The translations under genes and the position numbers were made by a program. DNA of 63,278 nt from Paludibacteraceae bacterium (GTDB lineage: Bacteria > Bacteroidota > Bacteroidia > Bacteroidales > Paludibacteraceae). Where the stretch lies: the NCBI GenBank assembly GCA_017384225.1, contig JAFNUD010000028.1, forward strand, positions 1 to 63,278. The letters run 5' to 3'. Of the stretch, positions 7,721 through 16,058 are shown one piece after another (the first letter of the stretch is position 1; each line of letters opens with the position of its first letter). The notes under the pieces are model-generated. The model searched no databases. It was not told the origin of the DNA and was given only the letters and a program-made list of their open reading frames with translations.

Positions 7721-9535
7721 ATGAAACGATTAACTTTTTTACTACTATTTTTTGCAATGATATTTGGACTTGTAGCACAAACGCGTACGAAAATGCAAGT
7801 CTGGAGTGACGGTTTTCTTTTAAATTATATAGTTAAAGAAATAGATAGCATCACATTCAGAGAAGAAAACTTGGAACTCTCGGCTCCCATCGCTCCTATC
7901 GCTGATGATATGATTCACATTGTATGGAATACAGTTGGTTTTAAGCCATGCTTGAAAGGGAATGGAAGTCCTCTTGTGTTTGCAGGTGATTATAACAATT
8001 GGAATACAGAAGTGTCAGAAATGGTTTATTTTGAGCCAATCGAAGGATATGATAATTGGTGGCATGCTTACATAACTCCTCAAAACACATCTTCCTCTCC
8101 TATATTGATAGGTACACCTTGTGCTCTTGCTTCTGATGGCACATACGATGAGAGTTATTCATGGGCAAATCTGGATAAAGGTAATTGTGAGGTTTTTTAT
8201 ACAATAGAAGGAAACGCTTGGATTAACAATGAATTAGAACTATGCGTCGCTAATACTTCTTCCGTGGTATATATTCGTTCTTATGGTTTTAAGAACGATC
8301 CTTGCAAAGAAAAAGGTGAAGACCACAAAGACGCACTAGAGAATGCAATAGACATTTTAACATCTAATAACAATGGTTGGGAAATGGCATATTTTCCAAA
8401 CCTTGAAAGTGGTGCAAAAGGCTATAACATGATGCTAAAATTTAATAAAAATGGCAATGTTAGTGTTACGACTAAGAATCCTATCATGACACAAAATGAA
8501 ATACATACAGATACATTGTGTACTTGGGAAATAAAGAATGATTATGGACCAACTATCGCTTTTAATAATAGTAATGATAAAATCTATCCTTGGGCAAATC
8601 CAGATGTTTATACTTCTTACTTCTTAGGAGATCGAGAGTTTTATATTTTGAAATCCACCCCCGAATCAATCGTATTAAAAGGCAAAAAATATGGTGCCTA
8701 CAGTATTTTGCGCCCAATAAACTACGTGAATTTTGAAGAGCATTTTGCTGCTTGTCTTAGAATGGACAGTATATTATTTAGTAATAACAATGTGATAGCT
8801 GCAGAATATGCTGAACAAAAGAAACACCTACACAATGGTCATTCTGGTTGCTTTATGAGTTCTAATTATGGAGAGCAACTGAAAACTCAAGATGCGACCT
8901 ATCATCCTCTTTGTACAACTGAAGACGGAATTATTATTTCGATTGATTTTAACGAGAACACACACGAGCATATTTTCTACTATGACAGTATCAGAGGCGA
9001 ACTTCGTGGCGAGAATGGTACTATACTAAATGCTGGTAACTTGAACTTGTTATATAAGTCTTATTTTAAAGACAATGCATATGGTTGGATGGTAGATACC
9101 ACCTGTATTGATGCTGTAGCTCCATTTTTAGCACAAGTCAACGTCCTTGCAAATGATAATACCAACGGATCTAGAATAATAAAAATGGGCTATGGCTTCA
9201 AACAATCACTCAACATGTATGAGGGAGGTTATTTTATTTTAGTTCAGGTTGGTTATAAACTAAACGGTAAAGGCAAGGAACAAGTGATAAATTTAGTATG
9301 GACAATAGACATGGACGTGGATGAGAATAGAATTATTGTTTCTAACCCAACTCCTTATGATGAAAAAACAGAAAAATGGATACAAAATATTCCTATTGTA
9401 CAAGAAATCATAGAATCTATAATAGGAACTTTTACTGCCGAGCATAGTGATAATTTGTTTAATGCAGCTATGGGTATGAAATTAGTAGGAACAAATGGTA
9501 AGTTATTTATTAAAGGCGATTATATCAGCATGTAA
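7721..9535 (+). CDS. Secreted DUF4302-type protein with an extra carbohydrate-binding-like module
   Basis: A 604-residue secreted protein with a type I signal peptide ending in LVAQ. Residues 24-46 (KMQVWSDG...IDSITF) match the N-terminus of the preceding SusD-like protein. Residues about 83-195 contain VFAGDYNNW, FEPIEGYDNWW and the closing FKNDPC, and are similar to a module present twice in the 1091-residue protein at 19071-22346. From about residue 204 the sequence matches DUF4302 (NGWEMAYFP, GYNMMLKFNKNGNVSV, SIVLKGKKYG), a family usually found beside SusD-like genes. It is probably a surface or periplasmic partner of the SusD-like protein, 48 bases downstream of it. Confidence 0.75.
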   Translation: MKRLTFLLLFFAMIFGLVAQTRTKMQVWSDGFLLNYIVKEIDSITFREENLELSAPIAPIADDMIHIVWNTVGFKPCLKGNGSPLVFAGDYNNWNTEVSEMVYFEPIEGYDNWWHAYITPQNTSSSPILIGTPCALASDGTYDESYSWANLDKGNCEVFYTIEGNAWINNELELCVANTSSVVYIRSYGFKNDPCKEKGEDHKDALENAIDILTSNNNGWEMAYFPNLESGAKGYNMMLKFNKNGNVSVTTKNPIMTQNEIHTDTLCTWEIKNDYGPTIAFNNSNDKIYPWANPDVYTSYFLGDREFYILKSTPESIVLKGKKYGAYSILRPINYVNFEEHFAACLRMDSILFSNNNVIAAEYAEQKKHLHNGHSGCFMSSNYGEQLKTQDATYHPLCTTEDGIIISIDFNENTHEHIFYYDSIRGELRGENGTILNAGNLNLLYKSYFKDNAYGWMVDTTCIDAVAPFLAQVNVLANDNTNGSRIIKMGYGFKQSLNMYEGGYFILVQVGYKLNGKGKEQVINLVWTIDMDVDENRIIVSNPTPYDEKTEKWIQNIPIVQEIIESIIGTFTAEHSDNLFNAAMGMKLVGTNGKLFIKGDYISM

Positions 9536-9571
9536 ACAAGTCTATATCTGTATCTCAAATACTAACAAAAT

Positions 9572-10603
9572 ATGAAAGTATTGGTAATATTGACAGGAGG
9601 AACGATTTCTATGGTTCGCAATGCACAAACAGGGGCATTGCAGCCTGCTGATTTGCACACTTTCAAAGCCTTCGTGCCCGAGATGTTTGCCAGCGAAACA
9701 CAAGTAAATATGATTCCTTTTGACCCACTATTAGATTCATCCGACCTTAATCCTGACAGTTGGCGGCAGATGGCACAAATAGTGTATGATCATTATGAGC
9801 AATATGATGGATTTGTGATTCTTCATGGCACAGATACGATGTCATACTCGGCATCAGCATTGAGTTTTATGTTTGACAACCTGAGCAAACCGATTGTATT
9901 TACAGGCAGTCAATTACCTATTGGCATGCTTCGTTCGGATGCCAAAGAGAATCTCCTAACATCTATAGAGATTGCAGCTGCATATGACCAAGAAGGCAAA
10001 CCATTTGTTCCAGAAGTCTGTCTTTATATGGACGGCTCCTTGTATCGCGGCAACCGAACTACAAAGCGAAATGCGGAGCATTTCTCTGCCTTCAATTCCT
10101 ACAATTATCCTGCTCTCGCTCGTGCGGGCGTGCATATTACCTACAACAAGGCACTAATAGGTAACTACGGCAATGCTTGCCACCCACTCAAATTAAAAAC
10201 AAATTTTGACACTCGTGTTGCTATCCTAAAATTATTCCCTGGAATCACGGAGCCTGTAGTAGCATCTATTTTGGATAGTCCTGGACTTCGCGGAGTGGTT
10301 TTAGAAACATTTGGGGCGGGCAATGCGCCTTCGCACGAATGGTTGTACCGCCGCCTATACAATGCAGTAGAAAAAGGGTTGGTTATTGTAAACAAAACCC
10401 AGTGCAACACAGGATCGGTAGCCATGGGACATTATGCAGTGAGTATGAATCTACTCAAAGCAGGCGTATTGTCTGGATACGATATCACCACAGAAGCCCT
10501 GCTAACCAAGATGATGCTACTTTTGGGAGAATTTCCAAATGATAATAAAAAAGTAAAAGAATTATTATTAATGCCACTTTGTGGCGAATTTACCAACGAA
10601 TAA
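9572..10603 (+). CDS. ansA: L-asparaginase, type I (cytoplasmic)
   Basis: A 343-residue enzyme that hydrolyses L-asparagine to aspartate and ammonia. The first catalytic-threonine motif TGGTIS lies at residues 8-13, and the second motif HGTDTMSYSAS lies near residue 88. FTGSQLPIGMLRSDAKENL is also characteristic of the family. There is no signal peptide, which agrees with the cytoplasmic type I class. The gene ends 4 bases before pepD starts, so the two form a small amino-acid catabolism operon. Confidence 0.95.
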   Translation: MKVLVILTGGTISMVRNAQTGALQPADLHTFKAFVPEMFASETQVNMIPFDPLLDSSDLNPDSWRQMAQIVYDHYEQYDGFVILHGTDTMSYSASALSFMFDNLSKPIVFTGSQLPIGMLRSDAKENLLTSIEIAAAYDQEGKPFVPEVCLYMDGSLYRGNRTTKRNAEHFSAFNSYNYPALARAGVHITYNKALIGNYGNACHPLKLKTNFDTRVAILKLFPGITEPVVASILDSPGLRGVVLETFGAGNAPSHEWLYRRLYNAVEKGLVIVNKTQCNTGSVAMGHYAVSMNLLKAGVLSGYDITTEALLTKMMLLLGEFPNDNKKVKELLLMPLCGEFTNE

Positions 10604-10607
10604 TAGT

Positions 10608-12047
10608 ATGAAAAATTTGCAACCTCAAGGTGTATGGAGCAATTTCTATAGCCTTACTCAAATCCCTCGTCCATCAGGAAAAAAAGAAGAAGTAACTGCG
10701 TTCTTAGCAGATTATGGTCGTTCATTAGGTTTAGAAACTATCGTAGATAACATAGGCAACGTCATTATCCGTAAACCTGCGAGTGCAGGATACGAGAATC
10801 ACCCAGGTGTAATTCTGCAAGGGCATAGTGATATGGTTCCTCAAAAAAACAACGATACTGTTTTTGATTTTGAGAAAGACCCTATTGAGGCATATATTGA
10901 TGGTGAATGGGTAACAGCCAAAGGCACTACACTTGGTGCAGACAACGGTATTGGTGTAGCAGCAGCTATGGCCATCTTGGCCGATAAGGACGCGGTGCAC
11001 CCACCATTGGAGATGTTGGTGACGGTAGATGAAGAGACTGGTATGTACGGTGCATTCGCCTTAGAAGGCGGTATGCTGCAAGGTAAGACATTGCTCAACT
11101 TAGATTCTGAGGCCGAAGGTGAGTTGTATGTGGGTTGCGCCGGTGGCGTGGACACAACGGCTAAGTTCGCTTATACGCCAGTAGAGGTAGAGGAAGGCGA
11201 TGTAGCATTGAAAGTAAGCATCACAGGTTGCAAGGGCGGCCACTCTGGTTGCGACATTCATTTGCAACGCGCCAATGCCAACAAGTTGTTATTCCGTTTC
11301 TTGAAAGATGCAGTAGCTAATCTCGAAGCGCGTTTGGCAAGTGTGGAAGGTGGTAGTTTGCGCAACGCTATCCCACGTGAGGCTTCTGCCATCATTACTG
11401 TACCTGCAGAGGGCGTAGATGAAGTGATGGACCTCGTGGCTGAATACGAAGATCTCTTTGTGGCAGAATACGATGGTGTGGAAGATAATATCCGTTTTAT
11501 GGCAGAGCAGGTAGCATGCCCAGCAACAGAATTGCCTGAAGATGTGCAAGACTTCTTGATTCACGCTATCACAGCTTGCCCACACGGTGTATATCGCGTG
11601 ATACCAGAAATGCCAGATGTAGTTGAGACTAGCAACAACTTGGCTATGGTGAAGACAGAAACTGATGCAGTCGTAGTATATTGCCTCACTCGCTCTTCCG
11701 TAGAGTCTCGCAAAGAGGAATTGCAAGATATCATTCATTCCGTATTCGCTATGGCAGGTGCCGAGGTGGAGTTCTCTGGTTCATATCCAGGTTGGAAACC
11801 AAACCTCAAGAGCCATATCCTTGATGTGATGAAGAACACATACCAAACCAACTATGGTGTGGAGCCACGTGTGATCATTATCCACGCAGGATTGGAGTGC
11901 GGTATTATTGGTAGAAACTATCCTGGAATGGATATGATTTCGTTCGGTCCTACAATCAAGCATCCTCACTCACCCGATGAGCGTGTGGAGATAGCTTCCG
12001 TACAAAAGTTCTATGATTTCTTGTTGGCTACGTTGAAAGCATTGTAA
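10608..12047 (+). CDS. pepD: Aminoacyl-histidine dipeptidase (PepD, M20C)
   Basis: A 479-residue zinc dipeptidase. ATG 10608 (MKNLQPQG) is chosen over an in-frame GTG at 10581 that would overlap ansA. M20 metal-binding and catalytic features are visible: GHSDMVPQ, GADNGIG, TVDEETGMYGA, LDSEAEGELYVGCAGG, the dimerisation part with GGHSGCDIHLQRANA, and the C-terminal HAGLECGIIG and GPTIKHPHSPDERV. It cleaves Xaa-His and other dipeptides in the cytoplasm and should act with AnsA in amino-acid salvage. Confidence 0.95.
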   Translation: MKNLQPQGVWSNFYSLTQIPRPSGKKEEVTAFLADYGRSLGLETIVDNIGNVIIRKPASAGYENHPGVILQGHSDMVPQKNNDTVFDFEKDPIEAYIDGEWVTAKGTTLGADNGIGVAAAMAILADKDAVHPPLEMLVTVDEETGMYGAFALEGGMLQGKTLLNLDSEAEGELYVGCAGGVDTTAKFAYTPVEVEEGDVALKVSITGCKGGHSGCDIHLQRANANKLLFRFLKDAVANLEARLASVEGGSLRNAIPREASAIITVPAEGVDEVMDLVAEYEDLFVAEYDGVEDNIRFMAEQVACPATELPEDVQDFLIHAITACPHGVYRVIPEMPDVVETSNNLAMVKTETDAVVVYCLTRSSVESRKEELQDIIHSVFAMAGAEVEFSGSYPGWKPNLKSHILDVMKNTYQTNYGVEPRVIIIHAGLECGIIGRNYPGMDMISFGPTIKHPHSPDERVEIASVQKFYDFLLATLKAL

Positions 12048-12110
12048 TAACCGCCTAATTCTACTCGCGGCATAATCTGGCATTGGTTTTATTGTGAGTA
12101 ATAGTATAAG

Positions 12111-13040
12111 ATGAGAAGCAAATTGCTGATATTGATCGTGGTATGGCTGCTGGGTCTGCCACAGATGGCGCAGTCGGTGGAAGTGCTTTTTGAAGAGAGC
12201 ACAACGATAGATACTACTATGCAGGTGGTTGCGGACACGATAATGGATAGTATGTTGATGCAAGTAGCCGACACCATGCCTGCTATGGATACTATGGTAC
12301 GGGCTGCGGAGCCTACTCCAGTTATGTATGATCGCTATAACTGGCGCGATGTACGAATGGTTCGCGACTCGCTGAAACAGGTCATGCGCACGGCCCGCCG
12401 ATCCATGTACAGCGATATTAGTAGCATACGTGACTCAGTACGCCAAGACCTGTGCGAGATGGCGCGCAGACGTTATCACCTGATGCGTATTGGTTGGGGA
12501 GACCAAATGTTTGAGACACTGGTATGGTACAACCAGACGCACTCTACGCTCTATCCCGAATCGTATATTGGACAGTACGAGGAGCGGTATCGCTACACAC
12601 AGCACTGGTTTGCAGAATACCAGTACCGTGTTCGCTACTGGTTTAGCGCAGGTGCATTGGTGGACTATAGCGGTGTGATTTGGGACAAGGTGCGCCGCAA
12701 CGGCAAGGGCGAAGAGGTGAGTCGTGACAAGAATTGCAACTTCCACAATATAGCCATCATGGCGACGGCACAATTCACCTATCTGCACTCCAAATATGTA
12801 TCGCTCTACTCTGGATTGGGCGCAGGTATAAACATCAACACCGGGTCAGAGACTGACTACCGCGATCGCAAGACAGCTGTAGCGCCAGCGTTGAGTCTGA
12901 CGGTGTTGGGTATGAGTGTTGGCAATGAACAGTGGTTTGGAGCAGTGGAGTTTGGCGGACTATATTCACTGATGAATATCCACGAAGTGTATATGGCAGG
13001 TTCGCGTATGTTTACGGTATCTGTTGGTCGTCGATTATAG
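12111..13040 (+). CDS. Hypothetical outer-membrane beta-barrel protein
   Basis: A 309-residue protein with a signal peptide (MRSKLLILIVVWLLGLPQMAQS). A Thr/Asp/Met-rich linker carries three similar segments (VVADTIMDSML, VADTMPAMDTM). A central charged helical part contains RDSLKQVMR and RDSVRQDL. The C-terminal 130 residues alternate hydrophobic and polar residues and carry aromatic girdle residues (WFSAGALVDYSGVIW, YVSLYSGLGAGININT, WFGAVEFGGLYSL), as in small 8-strand barrels. The family is unknown to me. It is followed after 20 bases by a lipoprotein hydrolase, and the two and the next gene look like one envelope operon. Confidence 0.65.
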   Translation: MRSKLLILIVVWLLGLPQMAQSVEVLFEESTTIDTTMQVVADTIMDSMLMQVADTMPAMDTMVRAAEPTPVMYDRYNWRDVRMVRDSLKQVMRTARRSMYSDISSIRDSVRQDLCEMARRRYHLMRIGWGDQMFETLVWYNQTHSTLYPESYIGQYEERYRYTQHWFAEYQYRVRYWFSAGALVDYSGVIWDKVRRNGKGEEVSRDKNCNFHNIAIMATAQFTYLHSKYVSLYSGLGAGININTGSETDYRDRKTAVAPALSLTVLGMSVGNEQWFGAVEFGGLYSLMNIHEVYMAGSRMFTVSVGRRL

Positions 13041-13060
13041 TGCATAGAAAAGAGAGGAAT

Positions 13061-14374
13061 ATGAAGTATAGTATTATAGTATCCATGTTGTGCCTGCTGT
13101 TGGCGAGTTGTCATGTAGGCGATGTGCAATATGTAGATTTTACAGATTTGGGTATGGCAGAGAATGCCACTTTTCGTGTAACAGCACAGAAAACTACCGA
13201 TCTGAGTGAGTTGGTCAATGATGCAGAATGGTTAGAGTTGTGGGGAATGGCAGATACTACTGCTATGGCTAGAGCGAATGTGGCTGGTATAAATAGTCCG
13301 CGACGAGCTACTTCTACATCAGTAGCAGGAATTATGCAAGAATTGCTGGATTTTAGCAAATCAACTAAAGCCATAGAATTGAGCGGATTGTATAAATCTA
13401 TAGATGTGGATGGACAGCCAACGATATTATCTGGCAAAGTCATATTGCCTGCCACGGGACCTATCAAGCGATATATCTTGGTATCGCATTACACCATTGC
13501 GAGCAATAAAGAGGCCCCAAGTAATATATTTTCGTTGGAGGGATTGCTGGTGAAGTTAGGTTATGCGCTGATCATACCCGATTACATAGGTTATGGTGTC
13601 ACTGCAGATAAAGTTCACCCATATTTGGTTATGGAACTCACTGCCCACAATGTGTTGAATATGTACTATGCAGTAGTTCCATTTTTAGAAAAAGCTGGTT
13701 GTGCCCCCGAACATGATGATATCTATTTGATGGGTTATTCGCAAGGTGGCGCAACAACTATGGCAGTTCAACACGAGATAGAGCATCATGATAAACCGAT
13801 TAAGATACGTCGTGTCTTTGCAGGCGGTGGTCCGTATGATATAAAATACACGTATGACCAGTTTGTGGAAACCAATTGGGTTTCCTATCCGTGTGCAGTG
13901 CCTATCATGATGCAAGGCATGGTGGTAGGAAACAAACTCAATTTGGACATGCGTACCATGATGGCAAGCAATATCTACGAGAATCTGGACAAATGGGTGA
14001 ATAGCAAATTCTACACCACCAACCAAATCAATGCGCTAATTGGCACCCAAGTCACCAGCGACTTGCTTACTCCTACGGGTATGAATCGCACAAGCAAAGA
14101 GGTTTCTGAGTTGTATAAGGCCATGACTGAGAATTCTATTCTTACCTATTCATGGGTACCCAAAGCACCAGTATTCATGTTCCATTCGATAGATGATGAT
14201 GTGGTGCCATTTGAGAACGCTATGCGCGCTAAGAGTAAGTGGAAAAATGCGAACATACAATACAGTTTTGGTCATTATGGCAATCACCAAATAGGTTGTG
14301 TTCGATTCATCTATACAGTACAAACATTATTAGAAAACGATGAAGAAGAAGAAAATGGCAACTTTACTTTCTAA
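13061..14374 (+). CDS. Lipoprotein alpha/beta hydrolase (secretory lipase-like)
   Basis: A 437-residue lipoprotein starting at ATG 13061; the open frame upstream overlaps the previous gene. Lipobox LASC has Cys17. The nucleophile elbow is GYSQGG with Ser228. The oxyanion-region segment is DYIGYGVT. A likely acid is the Asp cluster in SIDDDVVPF, and the likely catalytic His is in GHYGNHQIG near the C-terminus. The layout matches secreted lipases/esterases of the LIP-like alpha/beta hydrolase group. Its last 35 bases overlap the next gene, which implies translational coupling. Confidence 0.8.
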   Translation: MKYSIIVSMLCLLLASCHVGDVQYVDFTDLGMAENATFRVTAQKTTDLSELVNDAEWLELWGMADTTAMARANVAGINSPRRATSTSVAGIMQELLDFSKSTKAIELSGLYKSIDVDGQPTILSGKVILPATGPIKRYILVSHYTIASNKEAPSNIFSLEGLLVKLGYALIIPDYIGYGVTADKVHPYLVMELTAHNVLNMYYAVVPFLEKAGCAPEHDDIYLMGYSQGGATTMAVQHEIEHHDKPIKIRRVFAGGGPYDIKYTYDQFVETNWVSYPCAVPIMMQGMVVGNKLNLDMRTMMASNIYENLDKWVNSKFYTTNQINALIGTQVTSDLLTPTGMNRTSKEVSELYKAMTENSILTYSWVPKAPVFMFHSIDDDVVPFENAMRAKSKWKNANIQYSFGHYGNHQIGCVRFIYTVQTLLENDEEEENGNFTF

Positions 14375-15275
14375 TATACGTCGTCTATTGCCCCTCCTGC
14401 TTGTCGCGATATTCGCCGCATGTAACCCCGAAGTGGCTGCATATACAGAGGGTGTAGAGATTACCATTGACGTGGAACAAGTGTCGGCTAGTTTTGCACA
14501 GGTGCGTTTCTCCACCAATAAGGAGGCATTTTACCTAATCAGTATCCAACCAACGCAGGAAGGTATTACCCCACAGAAGATAGCGAAGACGTTTATGCTA
14601 TTGTCATTAGATAGTGCATACGCCGACTATCTATATTGGCGCAATAAGCAGTTGCAACAACACATACCTTTCGTGGCAGACTTCTCGTCGCACTCCTTGC
14701 AGTATGGGGATATAAAGCACTTCTTCACGTTGTTGCAACCTAACACGGAGTATTGGGTGTATGCCTTTGTGGTTGATCCTAATACGAATAAGCCTGCGGG
14801 CAATTTGTTCATAGAAACTATTATGACTGACAGTGTTAGTCGGATGTCTCTGCAGTTTGAGTATCGTATAGATGGCCATTGGGATTATATTTACCCTATC
14901 GACTCGACAGGCGAGATAGTTTCTACGATACCATGGGTAGGAGAGACGATCGACAGTCTGACGATTCGCGAAGGCGGTTGGCGTGTACCGGGTGAATACT
15001 TCTTCAACCGCTTTAAGACGGTGTATTATGAAGAATACGAGCGTATATTATATGGTATATACGCGCATGAGAACAATGGTGTAGGCGATGGTACTTCTGC
15101 GACTCACTTTGAGGTAGGTAAGACATATTATACAGCTATGGCAGCGTTGGACGCTCCGCTGGTATTCCCTTTGCCAAAGAATATTTATAATATCTACCGT
15201 TTCACATGGACAGGCGAGGCTATGGATACCGTGTTCACCCCTGCAAACAGCATGGTGGGAGACTGGGATTGGTAA
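14340..15275 (+). CDS. Hypothetical lipoprotein
   Basis: A 311-residue lipoprotein with lipobox FAAC. The start may be ATG 14340 (MKKKKMATLL) or ATG 14358; both overlap the hydrolase gene. Residues about 35-170 look like fibronectin type III-like beta structure, with VSASFAQVRFSTN and LQPNTEYWVYAFVVDPNT. The remainder contains WRVPGEYFFNRF and GKTYYTAMAALD. No catalytic motif is visible. Overlap with the upstream lipoprotein hydrolase suggests a shared envelope role. Confidence 0.65.
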   Translation: MKKKKMATLLSNIRRLLPLLLVAIFAACNPEVAAYTEGVEITIDVEQVSASFAQVRFSTNKEAFYLISIQPTQEGITPQKIAKTFMLLSLDSAYADYLYWRNKQLQQHIPFVADFSSHSLQYGDIKHFFTLLQPNTEYWVYAFVVDPNTNKPAGNLFIETIMTDSVSRMSLQFEYRIDGHWDYIYPIDSTGEIVSTIPWVGETIDSLTIREGGWRVPGEYFFNRFKTVYYEEYERILYGIYAHENNGVGDGTSATHFEVGKTYYTAMAALDAPLVFPLPKNIYNIYRFTWTGEAMDTVFTPANSMVGDWDW

Positions 15276-15291
15276 ACAAAAATACAAGCAC

Positions 15292-15333
15292 AAAAAATCA
15301 CACTGCCGTGTAAACTGTAGTGTGATTTTTTTT
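15292..15333. terminator. Bidirectional terminator
   Basis: AAAAAATCACACT (15292-15304) pairs with AGTGTGATTTTTT (15319-15331). Both strands end in T-tracts. It serves the lipoprotein on plus and tdk on minus. Confidence 0.85.
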
Positions 15334-15361
15334 ATGCTTATGTACTTTGATTGTCGAGGGA

Positions 15362-15952
15362 CTATGCTTGTTCTTGGGCGAGTGCTTTCTCGTAGCAAGC
15401 ACGGCAGAGAGGTTCGTAGCTCTCTGTCTCGCCGAGAAGGACACGCTTATCGCTGCTGACGGTTCGGTGGCTAACATATGCCAAGTCGCCACAATGTACG
15501 CAAATGGCGTGGGTTTTATACACATCATCAGCAATAGCCATCAATGCTGGCATAGGACCGAAAGGTACACCCTTGAAGTCCATATCCAAGCCTGCACAAA
15601 TCACACGAATGCCTCGGCGAGCGAGTTCGTTGGCTACCTCTACGATACCCATGTCGAAGAATTGTGCTTCGTCGATGCCGACAACATCCACATCGTTTGC
15701 CATGAGGAGAATGTTTTGGCTGCTATCCACGGGAGTGGATTGGATGGCGTTGCGGTCGTGGCTGACTACTTCGGCATCGCTATAGCGCACATCAATAGCA
15801 GGTTTGAAGATTTCTACTTTGAGTTTTGCAAACTGTGCGCGTTTCATACGGCGGATGAGTTCTTCGGTTTTTCCCGAGAACATACTTCCACAAACTACTT
15901 CAATACTTCCTCGGCGTAGGCGAGGTCCTTTGGTATCTAATTCACTGAACAT
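15362..15952 (-). CDS. tdk: Thymidine kinase
   Basis: A 196-residue type II thymidine kinase that phosphorylates thymidine with ATP for nucleotide salvage. Walker A is GSMFSGKT (residues 22-29), and the catalytic Glu96 lies in the GIDEAQFF motif. The C-terminal structural zinc site has CVHC and CRAC pairs, and the lasso region carries ETESYEPLC. Length is normal. It is the last gene of a minus-strand set behind recJ; the 106-base gap to recJ contains a degenerate GCCTATAACCTATA-type sequence. Confidence 0.95.
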   Translation of the reverse strand: MFSELDTKGPRLRRGSIEVVCGSMFSGKTEELIRRMKRAQFAKLKVEIFKPAIDVRYSDAEVVSHDRNAIQSTPVDSSQNILLMANDVDVVGIDEAQFFDMGIVEVANELARRGIRVICAGLDMDFKGVPFGPMPALMAIADDVYKTHAICVHCGDLAYVSHRTVSSDKRVLLGETESYEPLCRACYEKALAQEQA

Positions 15953-16058
15953 ATCTTTTTTATTGGATGTTTCACTCTTGCTCTTGCCTATAACCTATAT
16001 CCGCTTGCGGTGTTCTATAGGTGAAGCCGTTTTATAGCCTTAAAAAGAGTCCTGTCAT

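Noticed and set aside
15347-15919. A 190-codon plus-strand frame opposite tdk
   Set aside because: tdk has complete motifs on the other strand. The antisense frame has no recognisable features.
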